A program made the position numbers and the translations under genes. A DNA stretch of 64,000 bases from Paenibacillus mangrovi (lineage in GTDB: Bacteria; Bacillota; Bacilli; Paenibacillales; Paenibacillaceae): contig NZ_JALIRP010000006.1 in assembly GCF_022898935.1 (NCBI RefSeq), positions 1 through 64,000 on the forward strand, read 5' to 3'. The notes beneath the pieces are model-generated. The model made no database searches. It was not told the origin of the DNA and saw only the letters and a list, made by a program, of their open reading frames with translations. Position 1 is the first letter of the stretch. The number at the start of each line of letters is the position of its first letter. Shown one piece after another: positions 7,812 to 17,614 of this stretch.

Positions 7812-8369
7812 GTGGCAAAACAAAACAGAATCATTATACGGTTTCTAATCGCACTTTCCGTCGCTGGGATTGGAATTGCAGTATGGGAAAACTATGAATT
7901 ACGGATGGCGCATAATAGTGAAAAAAAACATGTTACTCAAATGGCACTTCGCGGAGCTTACTTTATATCCACGATTCAACAACAAATTGATACCTTTAAT
8001 AAAGAAAACAGTTGGGATGACGTGAAGACTAGGGATTCATTCCTCATTTGGCTTGCCTACGCAAACGAGAGTCTGGTAGGTGCGAACTGGTCATTTAGTC
8101 ATTTTCCTTCACAAGTTTCGTTTCAGGATAGTACGAATATGAATGATATCTCCCTATGGTATTCCGATTGGTGGGGTGACGCGGTGAATATTCTCGGAAA
8201 ACCTGGACCATTAACAAGGGAAGATAAAGCACGCATATCCCAACTGAGCAACATCGTATCGAAAGTAGACAATTTTTATGTTTCGCTTAATAATAACGAT
8301 TGGGATGGGATTTCGGCTCAATTTGCTGAATTGCATACAGAATGGGAAAAAGTGAAAGAAAAACAATAA
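7812..8369 (+). CDS. Unknown membrane-anchored protein
   Basis: 185 residues from GTG 7812 with AAGGGTG upstream. One N-terminal membrane segment (about residues 8-25) is followed by a mainly helical soluble part rich in Trp and polar residues (VGANWSF, YSDWWGD) and a charged C-terminus. I do not recognise the family. It is most likely a single-pass protein with its main part outside the membrane. No operon partner: R2 repeats lie on both sides. Confidence 0.6.
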   Translation: MAKQNRIIIRFLIALSVAGIGIAVWENYELRMAHNSEKKHVTQMALRGAYFISTIQQQIDTFNKENSWDDVKTRDSFLIWLAYANESLVGANWSFSHFPSQVSFQDSTNMNDISLWYSDWWGDAVNILGKPGPLTREDKARISQLSNIVSKVDNFYVSLNNNDWDGISAQFAELHTEWEKVKEKQ

Positions 8370-8384
8370 CAATAACTCCATTAA

Positions 8385-8470
8385 GCTAACTGGGAACGAT
8401 AGCTCAATAAAGACATTTGAAGGCAGCTGGTATTTGAGCAGCTGCCTTTTCTTAACTAACGGGCAGATTA
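8385..8470 (+). repeat. R2 unit with strong terminator hairpin
   Basis: GCTAACTGGGAACGATAGCTCAAT (8385-8408), then a stem AAGGCAGCTG (8420-8429)/CAGCTGCCTT (8439-8448) with a T-run, then a second core ACTAACGGGCAGATTA (8455-8470). This is the clearest complete unit and it doubles as an intrinsic terminator for the gene upstream. A further core, GGAACGATAGTTCAAA, lies at 8675-8690. Nothing else is evident in the gap to 8710. Confidence 0.6.
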
Positions 8471-8710
8471 CGTTAACAAAAGAAATAAAACCGGCACAAA
8501 TGATGTGCCAGTTTACCAATATTGCCAATCGAAGATAGCGAAAATACATCCCTAAAAATTCCATATATACATAATGTTATATAAAAAAATTCAGTATAAG
8601 TCTATAACTTTTTTTTAATAAATTGTATGTTATTTAAGCGACCGCGGCGATTGCACTGTAAGTATGGCCAACAAGGAACGATAGTTCAAAATGCAAAGGA
8701 GTGACAATCT

Positions 8711-9706
8711 ATGGATTATACTGAATGTTTTAAGGAAGTTGTACTGAAATATTCTTTTCTCGATCCTATCGTTGAATTTATCCGTCATAATGAAAACATT
8801 ACTTACAAGGTAATGGAAAAGGGAACTGAAGATACTTACTTGTTACGAATGCATAAACCAATAACAAAAAACATGCAGGGTGTACAAAACAAACGTGAGG
8901 CGATTCAGTCGGAACTAGAATATTTGTTATCTTGGTCGTCTCATTCCGAATTACCTGTTCAAATCCCTGTTCCGAATCTAAACGGTGAACTCGTAACAAG
9001 CGTTGTCATTGAACGCGAAGAAGTGCATTGTTCAGTATTGAAATGGGTTTTCGGGGATACCATGTCCAAAAGAGATTTCACCAATAAGGAAATGGTTAGT
9101 ACCTTGGGAAAGCGTATTGCAGATTTACATCAGTTTTCGCGGAATTTTAAGCAAGGTCCAAGTTTTATAAGACCCGAATATGGGCTCGTGTGGATAAATA
9201 ACATGTTGACCAAATTGCAATCAGGCGAAGGAATGGGTGTGATCGCTACCGAGGAATTTCAAATTCTTCAAGAGGCTATTTTGCTAGTAAACGATCGGAT
9301 GAAAGGATTGAGCAAAAGTTCCGAAACATGGGGATTCATCCATTCCGACATTCACTATAGCAACTTAATCCGTACATCAAAGGGAATTTCATTCATTGAC
9401 TTCGGATTATCCGGGTTTGGATATTACGCAAAGGATGTCGCTTTGGCTGCCCTTTTTATAAAAAATGAATTACGGGATGATCTGCTTTCCGGCTACTCTA
9501 ATATGATATCAGGAAAAATAGACATCGCACAGTTAGAGGACTTGATGTTTTTGAATATTTGCGAGTACTACGCATTTCTGATAAGCAGAGAAGAAAAGCA
9601 TATGAGGATACGCGAACATGTACCAAGTCTGATTGAACTTTGTAAATCTTTACTTAAAGGTAGAATGGTTTTTTATCAAATCAATCAAGTAGGTTTATCA
9701 AATTAG
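8711..9706 (+). CDS. APH-fold phosphotransferase
   Basis: 331 residues, size and motifs of the aminoglycoside phosphotransferase / homoserine kinase II superfamily. The catalytic loop HSDIHYSN has H211, D213 and N218, and the Mg-binding Asp is D230 in FIDFGLSGFG. The N-terminal lobe (residues 1-100) carries the nucleotide-binding strands. Members phosphorylate hydroxyls of antibiotics, homoserine, choline or similar. The substrate cannot be told here; most chromosomal paralogues of this kind are not drug-resistance enzymes. Cytoplasmic, probably alone in its transcript. Confidence 0.8.
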   Translation: MDYTECFKEVVLKYSFLDPIVEFIRHNENITYKVMEKGTEDTYLLRMHKPITKNMQGVQNKREAIQSELEYLLSWSSHSELPVQIPVPNLNGELVTSVVIEREEVHCSVLKWVFGDTMSKRDFTNKEMVSTLGKRIADLHQFSRNFKQGPSFIRPEYGLVWINNMLTKLQSGEGMGVIATEEFQILQEAILLVNDRMKGLSKSSETWGFIHSDIHYSNLIRTSKGISFIDFGLSGFGYYAKDVALAALFIKNELRDDLLSGYSNMISGKIDIAQLEDLMFLNICEYYAFLISREEKHMRIREHVPSLIELCKSLLKGRMVFYQINQVGLSN

Positions 9707-9773
9707 AGAAGCCGACACCGTAGTTTAGTCAATTTCATATGTTGAAGGACTGATACGAAAAGGGGTGACAATT

Positions 9774-10487
9774 TTGAATAGAGCAGCGGCTAATAGTGGC
9801 GTTTCTATTATCACATGCACCAATCGCCCTCAATTTTTTGATAATATTTTAAAAAATTATAGAAATCAGCAATACAGAAATAAAGAACTAATCATCATTC
9901 TTAATAACGACAGCATGAATCTGGAACAATTTAGAGACAAAACTCGGACCTATGACAATGTCGCGGTATATAAGGTACCCGAAGAAATATCATTAGGGCA
10001 ATGTTTAAACTGTGGAATCATCAAAACCAGATTCCCGTTAATCGCTAAGTTTGATGATGATGACTACTACTCGCCGTTTTACTTAAAGGAGCAGGTTAAA
10101 GCGCTCAGACGCACGAAAAGTGATGTTGTCGGAAAGCATGCTTGTCTTGTGTACCTAATGGTTACCAAGAAGCTGATTATCAGGTCGCCCGAGGAAAAAA
10201 ATAAATATGTGGACTTTGTGCAGGGAGGTACGATTTTATTTAGAAGACGAGTGTTAAATAAGGTCCGCTTTTCGGATCGTTCCTTAGGAGAGGATGTTAC
10301 CTTTTTGACGGATTGCAAGAACAAAGGTTACAAAACATACGCCACATCGCCTTTTAATTATGTATATATGCGCAGAAAAAACAAAAGAAGTCACACGTGG
10401 AGAGCTGGAGATGAATATTATTTGAACGGGAGTAAGGCAATAGCAGTAACTAGAAACTACCGTTTGATCGCAGATCGAGAGATGTAA
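9774..10487 (+). CDS. GT2-family glycosyltransferase (CgeD-like)
   Basis: 237 residues from TTG 9774, chosen because AGGGGTG lies 6 nt upstream (a GTG at 9765 lies inside that site). It starts SIITCTNRPQFFDNI, a typical GT-A entry, and has the metal-binding run FDDDDYYSP and an acceptor-region GEDVTFLTDC. The opening and length resemble B. subtilis CgeD, a sporulation-associated glycosyltransferase of the spore surface. No signal peptide. The similarity is from memory of the family, so the spore role is tentative. Confidence 0.75.
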   Translation: MNRAAANSGVSIITCTNRPQFFDNILKNYRNQQYRNKELIIILNNDSMNLEQFRDKTRTYDNVAVYKVPEEISLGQCLNCGIIKTRFPLIAKFDDDDYYSPFYLKEQVKALRRTKSDVVGKHACLVYLMVTKKLIIRSPEEKNKYVDFVQGGTILFRRRVLNKVRFSDRSLGEDVTFLTDCKNKGYKTYATSPFNYVYMRRKNKRSHTWRAGDEYYLNGSKAIAVTRNYRLIADREM

Positions 10488-10518
10488 AGTAATTGATCGC
10501 GGCGTTCCCAGGGTGATA

Positions 10519-10549
10519 AAAAAATCCAACACTTGAGGGTGGATTTTTT
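10519..10549. terminator. Bidirectional terminator
   Basis: AAAAAATCCA (10519-10528) pairs with TGGATTTTTT (10540-10549); T-runs on both strands serve the converging genes at 10487 and 10670. Confidence 0.65.
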
Positions 10550-10669
10550 AAATTTAGGTCTTGATAACATTTACGCTCCTTTTCTTTTGGCCCAGATGCA
10601 TTAAAGGCCGCCTCAGTTGTAGAAGCTGGGACGACCTTTGGTGTAATCACGGTATGATGAGTATTGCAG

Positions 10670-11110
10670 CTAAATTTTCAAGCTTACAACGAGTACGACG
10701 CCTAGAACAAGCACCATGAAGGCGGTCATCGTCGTTAAATATCCGGTTACTTTGACAGGCTGCCCATGGGCGGCCTTCAGTTTTTTCTTGACCTTGCTTC
10801 CGAGTATGCCGGTTATGATCAGGAACAGTAGCGCGATGGTGCCGCCGCCCATTTCCATAATACTCAGCCAAAGCGGCTTGCTGCCCGATCCCATGTTCAG
10901 TATAAGGTAGAGGCCGCTGCCGAGCACGAGTACAGCCCCGGGATGCGCCAGATAGCTGAAAACACTCACAGTCCTGCGTGCCAGCAAATTGGAATCCTGC
11001 GATAAACCAAGCTGCTTGCTGAGCATGCCGATCATCACGATGATGACAATCAGACCACCTACCCAGGCAAGCAATCCGGCAAAGTGTAAAAACAGCATAA
11101 ATCCAAACAT
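10670..11110 (-). CDS. Small four-helix membrane protein
   Basis: 146 residues with about four membrane segments (residues 3-27, 50-70, 82-103 and 123-144) and a basic loop KVKKKLKAAHG. The pattern resembles CopD/DUF2269-type membrane proteins, but no diagnostic residue is seen. It lies 22 nt after the MMPL exporter with its own AGGAGGAAAG site, so it is probably co-transcribed and may assist export. Confidence 0.65.
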   Translation of the reverse strand: MFGFMLFLHFAGLLAWVGGLIVIIVMIGMLSKQLGLSQDSNLLARRTVSVFSYLAHPGAVLVLGSGLYLILNMGSGSKPLWLSIMEMGGGTIALLFLIITGILGSKVKKKLKAAHGQPVKVTGYLTTMTAFMVLVLGVVLVVSLKI

Positions 11111-11132
11111 ACGCTTTCCTCCTTATCGCCTT

Positions 11133-13358
11133 TTACTTTGGATAAACCGGAAGATTATTTTTATGGTCTGCGCTGCGCTTGCCGCCGCCGATGATCGTCA
11201 GAATGGCAGGAAGCATCATGCCCCGTACGAGGAACGTGTCGATCAGTATGCCCATAGCCATTAGGATACCGAACAGGAACAGCTCCTGCAGCGGCTGCGT
11301 AATTAATACACAGAAGGTGGCTGCCAGAATGATACCGGCTGAGGAGATGACGCCGCCTGTCAGCGATACGCCGCGTTTAACGGCTTCTTTCCATTCATAT
11401 TTCTTCGCTTCTTCCCGGATGCGGGAAACCAGCATAATGTTGTAGTCCACGCCAAGTGCGATCAGGAAGACGAATGTATATACCGGAAGACGGTAGCTGA
11501 CGGAATCATATCCCATAAACTCATGGAAGATGAGCCATCCAAGCCCCATGGTTCCCGCATAGGACAGGAGCATGGTCAGAATCATGGTTGCTGCCATTTT
11601 AATAGAACGTGCCTGGAATGTCAGCATGACGGAGATGAACAGCGTAATGAATATGAACAGAACAATCGTATCGCGCTGATTCATGATCCGAACGTCAAGC
11701 TGCTCGGCCGTTTGTCCGGCAAAATGCAGGGAGTACTGCTCCGGTGAGAATCCGCTATCCTTCAACAGGTTGCTGCTATCTCTGCGGAGCTGTGCAACTT
11801 TATCCAGAGCTACCGGATCATACGGGTTATCCTCGAGCGTGAGCTGAAGTTTGACGACCTGCCCCGATTCGGACAGCATCTTCTCAGGCAGTTGCACACC
11901 ACCTGCTTGCTCCGGCGTTATAACCGGAGAGATGGAACTGATGCGCCCTTCGGATTTGAGCTTGTCGCTGAGGGAAGCCACCTGTTTGACGAATTTGTCA
12001 TCGACATTGATAGGATGATCGGCCTTAAGCAGAACGGTTACCGGTGCAAGCTGACCAGGCGGAAATTGCTGCTCCAAAATTTCAAAGCCTTGTCTGGATG
12101 AAATATTTTCAGGGAACGACTTCATGAGGTTGAAGGAATACTTCATGCCAAACAGATTAACCGACGAAGCCAGCAGCAGTACCAGCAGAACTCCTGCGGT
12201 AAAGGCAGGCTTCCGGGTGACAAAGCTGCCGATTTTGTTCCAGGTACTTTCCTTCTTGGACTTGGCCTGATCTGGCCCCACTTTAGGAACAAACGGCCAG
12301 AAGGCTTTGCGGCCGAGGAGGGTGAACAACGCCGGAATGAGTGTGACCCCACCGATCAAGATGATGACCATTGCGATCGAAAAGACGGGCGCGAAATGGT
12401 TGTAAGGCTTGAAGATAGCGGTAAATAAGATGATCATCGCCATCAGGACGGTGCCGCCGCTGAACAGAATCGGCTCGGCTACATGAGTCAGAGCCTGCTT
12501 CATGGCCTCGTGCTTCTCCGTCTTACGCAGCTCCTCGCGGAAGCGGGCAATAATAAAGAGACAGTAATCGGTTAATACGGCGAAGAGTAGAATCATCATG
12601 ATGGAAAGCGACTGCTTTTCCACGACAAACCAGCCGTATTTTCCGCCGAGTCCGATGATGTGGTCAACCACCATATACACCATGCCAGAGATGATAAGCG
12701 GCATGACGGCCAGCAGCGGCGAACGGTAAATCACGATGAGAATGACCAGGATCAGTACGATGGTAGCCAGCATCAGGACAAAGTCCGCATTTTTGAATAA
12801 CGTCGTCGTGTCTGAAGCGATGCCGGCCGGACCCGTAATCTCCATCTGCAGGCTGCCGGTGTTCATATCTTTCACATGGTCACGGATCTGCTGCATCGTA
12901 TCGTAGTTCTCGCTCGATTGCAGATCCTTTTGCAAGCTGACGTTCAGAATCATGGTTGTTTGATCCTCTGATAGCATTTTGTCCTGAACGTTTTTCGGAG
13001 GCTGGTGGAAAGGAAGAGCAGCGGATACATACTGCGGTTTATCTGCAGATGAGAGCCACTTGCTGATGTCGGAGATGACAGTCCGATCCGCATCCGAGAT
13101 TTTGTTTGGGTCATGGAAAACGAGCAGGGCGGTCAGCCCGTCCTTGGTAGGGAAATGCTCATCCATGATTTGCTGCGCTACCGTTGATGGCGTGTCGTTA
13201 TGTACGCTACCTTCGCCGCTGTTCACGGCGTATGGTTTGGAACTGGGGGCGGCCAGACTTAGTATAAGTATGATGACAATCCAGCTGATTAGTACGGTCC
13301 AAGCGCCTTTGCGACTGCTGACGAAATGAGTGAATGTATTCGCAAACTGTTTCAACAT
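11133..13358 (-). CDS. MMPL/RND-family transporter
   Basis: 741 residues. The ATG at 13358 is preferred because AGGAGG lies about 10 nt upstream; a 23-residue longer form has no such site. Architecture is the MMPL duplication: one TM helix, an extracellular domain, five TM helices (YGWFVVEKQSLSIMMILLF and following), a cytosolic linker, then a second copy. The charged TM4 motif appears as LTDYCLFII and in the second half as LGVDYNIMLVSR. These proton-driven pumps export lipids, siderophores or drugs (YdfJ/YdgH-type in Bacillus). First gene of a two-gene operon; the substrate is unknown. Confidence 0.88.
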   Translation of the reverse strand: MLKQFANTFTHFVSSRKGAWTVLISWIVIILILSLAAPSSKPYAVNSGEGSVHNDTPSTVAQQIMDEHFPTKDGLTALLVFHDPNKISDADRTVISDISKWLSSADKPQYVSAALPFHQPPKNVQDKMLSEDQTTMILNVSLQKDLQSSENYDTMQQIRDHVKDMNTGSLQMEITGPAGIASDTTTLFKNADFVLMLATIVLILVILIVIYRSPLLAVMPLIISGMVYMVVDHIIGLGGKYGWFVVEKQSLSIMMILLFAVLTDYCLFIIARFREELRKTEKHEAMKQALTHVAEPILFSGGTVLMAMIILFTAIFKPYNHFAPVFSIAMVIILIGGVTLIPALFTLLGRKAFWPFVPKVGPDQAKSKKESTWNKIGSFVTRKPAFTAGVLLVLLLASSVNLFGMKYSFNLMKSFPENISSRQGFEILEQQFPPGQLAPVTVLLKADHPINVDDKFVKQVASLSDKLKSEGRISSISPVITPEQAGGVQLPEKMLSESGQVVKLQLTLEDNPYDPVALDKVAQLRRDSSNLLKDSGFSPEQYSLHFAGQTAEQLDVRIMNQRDTIVLFIFITLFISVMLTFQARSIKMAATMILTMLLSYAGTMGLGWLIFHEFMGYDSVSYRLPVYTFVFLIALGVDYNIMLVSRIREEAKKYEWKEAVKRGVSLTGGVISSAGIILAATFCVLITQPLQELFLFGILMAMGILIDTFLVRGMMLPAILTIIGGGKRSADHKNNLPVYPK

Positions 13359-13584
13359 GGCTTTTAAGCCTCCTGTTTTTAGGTTCAAAGCCATTGTAGG
13401 AAAGTAATGTGAACGGAGGATGAACAAAAAATTACAAATATGGAGAAACGCCGTAAAACCTACACCATTCCAATAACATTTTCATAACAAAACACAATCC
13501 CATCTTTAAAAAAGACATGTCATTCCACATCCGTGCGAGTTAAAATGTGAGCGATTTCAATTTAAGAGAGGTGGGATTTTATTG

Positions 13585-16260
13585 ATGGGTTCTATGAAAA
13601 GGCTTGGCCTCGGTTTTATGATCCTGCTGCTGATGCTTCCTGTGGTATCAAGCGGCAGGGAAAAAGCGTCTGCAGCCAGCGATCCAGCTGTCAACCTGGT
13701 ACTTGGCAAAGCCACAAAGGCAAGCTCCGGCAAGGCCGATAACGCCGTGGACGGCGATGCCTCGACGGTATGGCAGCCGCTCGCTGCCGACCGTCAGGAC
13801 GATATGAACGTCTGGATATCGGTGGATATGGGAGCGCAGGAAACCTTCAACAAGGTCATAATACATCTCAATCGCGCGGATAATCTGAAGGACTACCAAA
13901 TTCTTTATTCGGATGACGGCAGCAGTTGGAATCAGGTATATAGCAAAAATAAGGATCTTACGGCAACGGAGGCAGCGATGTTCGAAAATGTGTCAGCAAG
14001 ATACATCAAACTCAATCTGAATATGAGCAAGGACTTGAATGTGCAGCTCTCTGAGCTGGCGGTGTATAACAGTACGGAGAGCTCTGCTCCAGCCGGACTA
14101 AAGCGGATTTATTTTACGGATACAAGCGGGAAGGAATACTCGAATAACGCCGAAGTCAGGCTGAATAAAGGCAGTAAGGGAACGCTGGTGCTGAAGGGAG
14201 AGCTCGATTCGGGACAGGAAGTGGACCTGGCGCCCTATGCGAAAACCTTTATCGCCTCTACGCAGGATGTAAGCATCGACCCTTCGGGCACGTTTACCGC
14301 CAATCAAGTCGGTGCATCGCTTGTCCATGGTGTTGTACAGGCAGCCCAGGAGCTGAAGACTAATGATTTCTGGATCGTGGTCGATGATCCCGTTGCTTTT
14401 TTGGATGAAATCTATGTGATGAACTCCACACTGAGCCATTCGCATATGAAGGCGGAAATCGGCCAGTCGGCCATAATCGAACCGAAGGATGCCTATCCTT
14501 CCGTATCGACGGTCTCCAATGTGAACGGTACGCTCAGCGGTGAGCTGATTTACGACGGTTCCAAGGTGATTTGCAAGCTGGATCCCACAACGGTAAGCAA
14601 GGGAGAGGCTAAGCAGTGGACGCCCCAAGGCAAGGCCGATAAGGAAGGACGATATGAAATTCGCTTGAAAATGGAGCAGGAAGGCAAAACGCTGGTGTAC
14701 GATTCGTTCTATTTTACCGTGTGGGCAAACAATAAAATTCCGAAGGACCAAAGTCAAATCGCATTTCTTGGCAAGGATGGCAAGCTGGTGTATGTGAGCG
14801 ACTTCAGGGGGAATCAAATCCTGGATTTCTCGAACGTCGGCTATATGGGCGGCGGCGTGAAGCTGCCGGATGTTAAAGTAAAAGCGACAGTGAAGCCAGG
14901 AGATGGGGATGATACGGCCCGCATTCAGGTAGCCATCGATCAGGTCGCCGCAATGCCGGTTGGCGAGGATGGATTCCGGGGAGCGGTTCTGCTCAAAAAA
15001 GGAAAATACGAAGTTGGCGGTACGCTGAAAATTAATGCCAGCGGTATCGTTCTCCGGGGTGAGGGGCAGGACGAAAAAGGTACGCTGATCTATGGTACCG
15101 GGGCTAACCCGCGCAACTTGATCGAGATCGGGGAGAGCACGGGGCTCAGCATCGTCAACAGCTCGATGGAGACGATAACGGATCTGTACGTGCCGTCCGG
15201 TTCGCGCACTTTCCATGTAGATGATGCCAGCAGCTATCATGTGGGAGATACCATCGTCGTTCGCCGTATTGGCGATAAAAACTGGATTCATGAAATCGGT
15301 ATGGATTACATTTATAACCGTCCGGGCGGCACTGTGACCCAGTGGGCGCCGTTTAACCTGGATTTTGACCGTGTCATTACGGCCATCGATGGCAACAGCA
15401 TTACCGTTGATGCGCCGATTGCAAACGCGATTGAACGTAAATGGGGCGGAGGGCAAATTTTCAAATACACGGACAGTGCCCGAATCGAGCAGGTAGGCGT
15501 GGAAAATATGCGTGCCGACTCGGCCTTTGATCCAAGCGTCATGGACACGGTAATGGATAACGACAAGACTGACCCGTATTATGCAGATGAAAAGCATGCC
15601 GAGCGCTTAGTGGTTTTCAACAGCGTGAAGAACGGCTGGGTGCGTGATGTAACGGGTTATCATCTGTCCTATTCACTAGTGCAGATGAGCCGCAATTCCA
15701 AGTGGATTACGGTTCAGGACAGCAATATGTATGATATGGTCAGCATCATTACAGGCGGCCGTCGGTATGTCATACATCAAATGGGGCAGCTGAATTTCGT
15801 GCAGCGGATTTACACGGAGACCGCTCGGCATGCCTTTGTCGTGGACAGCCGCGTACAAGGGCCAAACGTCTTCTTGGATGGAAAGGCTGTCAAGAACTAT
15901 AATACGAGCGAGCCGCATCACCGCTGGTCGGTCGGCGGATTATTCGATAACATCGACGCGCCGATCTCCATCCGCGACCGAGGCTGGCTGGGCAGCGGAC
16001 ACGGCTGGGCAGGGGCGAACTATGTATCCTGGAATACCGAGGATGAGATGACCTCGCAGCAGCCGCCAACCGCCCAGAATTATGCAATCGGGCATGCAGG
16101 ACCGAAGGTGTCGGGACTTGTCCCGAGCGACTATGATCCACGACCACGAAATGACGGCTATTGGGAAAGTCTCGGCCAGCATGTGAAGGTGGAGAGTCTG
16201 TATAAGCAGCAGTTGCTGAATCGGCTGGGTCAAAAAGCACTCGACAATATCAAACGCTGA
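13585..16260 (+). CDS. Large secreted F5/8C plus beta-helix protein
   Basis: 891 residues from ATG 13585 (an adjacent TTG at 13582 is equally spaced from AGGTGG). A signal peptide of about 30 residues ends near SAAS. An F5/8-type C (CBM32-like) domain spans about 38-165 and includes NAVDGDASTVW. Two beta-sandwich segments follow. A pectate-lyase-like right-handed beta-helix runs from about 440, opening DDTARIQVAIDQVAAM, a common start for this superfamily. The combination suggests binding and cleavage or modification of a polysaccharide outside the cell. No anchor is visible. The exact enzyme class cannot be assigned. Confidence 0.75.
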   Translation: MGSMKRLGLGFMILLLMLPVVSSGREKASAASDPAVNLVLGKATKASSGKADNAVDGDASTVWQPLAADRQDDMNVWISVDMGAQETFNKVIIHLNRADNLKDYQILYSDDGSSWNQVYSKNKDLTATEAAMFENVSARYIKLNLNMSKDLNVQLSELAVYNSTESSAPAGLKRIYFTDTSGKEYSNNAEVRLNKGSKGTLVLKGELDSGQEVDLAPYAKTFIASTQDVSIDPSGTFTANQVGASLVHGVVQAAQELKTNDFWIVVDDPVAFLDEIYVMNSTLSHSHMKAEIGQSAIIEPKDAYPSVSTVSNVNGTLSGELIYDGSKVICKLDPTTVSKGEAKQWTPQGKADKEGRYEIRLKMEQEGKTLVYDSFYFTVWANNKIPKDQSQIAFLGKDGKLVYVSDFRGNQILDFSNVGYMGGGVKLPDVKVKATVKPGDGDDTARIQVAIDQVAAMPVGEDGFRGAVLLKKGKYEVGGTLKINASGIVLRGEGQDEKGTLIYGTGANPRNLIEIGESTGLSIVNSSMETITDLYVPSGSRTFHVDDASSYHVGDTIVVRRIGDKNWIHEIGMDYIYNRPGGTVTQWAPFNLDFDRVITAIDGNSITVDAPIANAIERKWGGGQIFKYTDSARIEQVGVENMRADSAFDPSVMDTVMDNDKTDPYYADEKHAERLVVFNSVKNGWVRDVTGYHLSYSLVQMSRNSKWITVQDSNMYDMVSIITGGRRYVIHQMGQLNFVQRIYTETARHAFVVDSRVQGPNVFLDGKAVKNYNTSEPHHRWSVGGLFDNIDAPISIRDRGWLGSGHGWAGANYVSWNTEDEMTSQQPPTAQNYAIGHAGPKVSGLVPSDYDPRPRNDGYWESLGQHVKVESLYKQQLLNRLGQKALDNIKR

Positions 16261-16273
16261 ATCTGATTTCACC

Positions 16274-16322
16274 AAAAGCTATGGTCATGCCGCATGCCTT
16301 CATACGGCGGCCATAGCTTTTT
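16274..16322 (+). terminator. Intrinsic terminator after secreted protein
   Basis: AAAAGCTATGG pairs with CCATAGCTTTT, with an inner GCCG/CGGC stem, and T-run. Confidence 0.75.
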
Positions 16323-16480
16323 AGATTGATAGGGGTCCCGAATCTGATTCAGGTCCGCGATAAAATACTACTTATTTGTTTTATATGGCAATTAGCATTC
16401 TTTACCCATGTAAATTCTACAATTCCATGTCAAAATCCGATAAAATATGCTATTCTGAAATAGCAGAAAGACACAACTTT

Positions 16481-16532
16481 CTTCCTATTAAAAAGCAGGT
16501 TCTTCTCAATCTCAGCTGCTTCCAATAGGAAG
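16481..16532 (+). promoter_or_regulatory. Long hairpin in UbiA leader
   Basis: CTTCCTATT (16481-16489) pairs with AATAGGAAG (16524-16532), and AAGCAG (16493-16498) with CTGCTT (16516-16521). No T-run follows. It lies 100 nt before the prenyltransferase start in a 370-nt gap; function unknown. Confidence 0.35.
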
Positions 16533-16632
16533 GATTGTGAAAATTATCATTTGTTTCGTCGGTAATATTCTAGTCTTATTCCGTGCGAATGCGATATTCC
16601 CGGAACGGGTATTTTAAGAGGAAAGGGGCATT

Positions 16633-17553
16633 GTGTCTAACATGCTCAAACAATTCAGAAAGGCATCACGGTTTGGCGTTGTGCCCGTTATGCTTATTCC
16701 GGTTGCGCTTGGCGCACTCGGGGCTTTTGTGTGGGACGGGGTATTCAACGTCTGGCTGTTCCTTATAACGTTGGTGGGGGCTGCAGCTGCCCATTTGTTC
16801 TCCAATATGATCAATGATCTGTGGGATTACAAAAGCGGGACAGATATAGCAGCCAAAGAAACCGTCGATGCGGTATCCACGAACTCCGGATTTTTGACTA
16901 ATCAGATCTGGAGCGTCCGTAAATTTGCAGCCGTTACCTGGGGGCTTTTCGCTTTGGCAGCCGGTTGCGGCATCGTGCTTGCGATATTCTCCGGTATTTG
17001 GGCATTTGTATTTGGGGCTCTGGGTGGACTCATCGCTTACTTCTATGTGGCTCCTCCGCTGAAATTCGGCTACCGGGGAAAAGGGTACAGCGAAATAGCG
17101 ATTTTGCTTTCCTTCGGCGTGCTTCCGGTGATGGGCGCGTATTATGTTCAAACCTCGCACCTGGATCTGAGAGCTCTGCTGCTGTCTCTGCCGATCGGCT
17201 TGCTGACCACACTGATATTGTTTAACCACCATTTCCTGCATTGGCAGGCTGACCGTCAAGCAGGTAAACGTACGCTGGTCGTCGTATGGGGCGAGCAAAG
17301 AGCGTTGACGTTCTCGAGATTTCTACTGCTGCTCGCTGCAGTAACGCTCATTATTAGCGCGATTGCCGGAGCGCTTCCGATATACGGATTAATTGCACTC
17401 CCTGCTATGTTTCCGTTGTATCAGGTATACGGTAAGCTGAAGTCGCACAACACTTCTCATGCTTATCTGCCTTTAATGGGCGCATCCGTTAAATCCACGC
17501 AGCTGAGCGGTATCATTATGATTGTTTGTTTATTCATTCAAGGACTGATCTGA
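16633..17553 (+). CDS. UbiA-family prenyltransferase (MenA-like)
   Basis: 306 residues, about eight to nine membrane helices. The first Asp-rich motif is NMINDLWDYKSGTD (about residues 57-70) and the second region is HHFLHWQADRQAGKRTL. UbiA enzymes attach isoprenoid chains to aromatic acceptors; the first motif is close to that of MenA (dihydroxynaphthoate to demethylmenaquinone), but other members act on other acceptors. Start GTG 16633 after GAAAGGGG; ATG 16642 is an alternative. The next gene is 61 nt on. Confidence 0.8.
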   Translation: MSNMLKQFRKASRFGVVPVMLIPVALGALGAFVWDGVFNVWLFLITLVGAAAAHLFSNMINDLWDYKSGTDIAAKETVDAVSTNSGFLTNQIWSVRKFAAVTWGLFALAAGCGIVLAIFSGIWAFVFGALGGLIAYFYVAPPLKFGYRGKGYSEIAILLSFGVLPVMGAYYVQTSHLDLRALLLSLPIGLLTTLILFNHHFLHWQADRQAGKRTLVVVWGEQRALTFSRFLLLLAAVTLIISAIAGALPIYGLIALPAMFPLYQVYGKLKSHNTSHAYLPLMGASVKSTQLSGIIMIVCLFIQGLI

Positions 17554-17614
17554 TATCATCCTTACATTCTATGGACCGGTACTGATCCATCAAAGAAAGG
17601 AAGTCTAAGGTAAC

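Noticed and set aside
14098..15597. 499-codon open frame antisense to the secreted F5/8C protein
   Set aside because: Mirrors a well-supported gene with signal peptide and domains; no ribosome site and unnatural composition.
16433..16460. Possible promoter around TAAAAT/TATTCT before the prenyltransferase
   Set aside because: No -35 at acceptable spacing.
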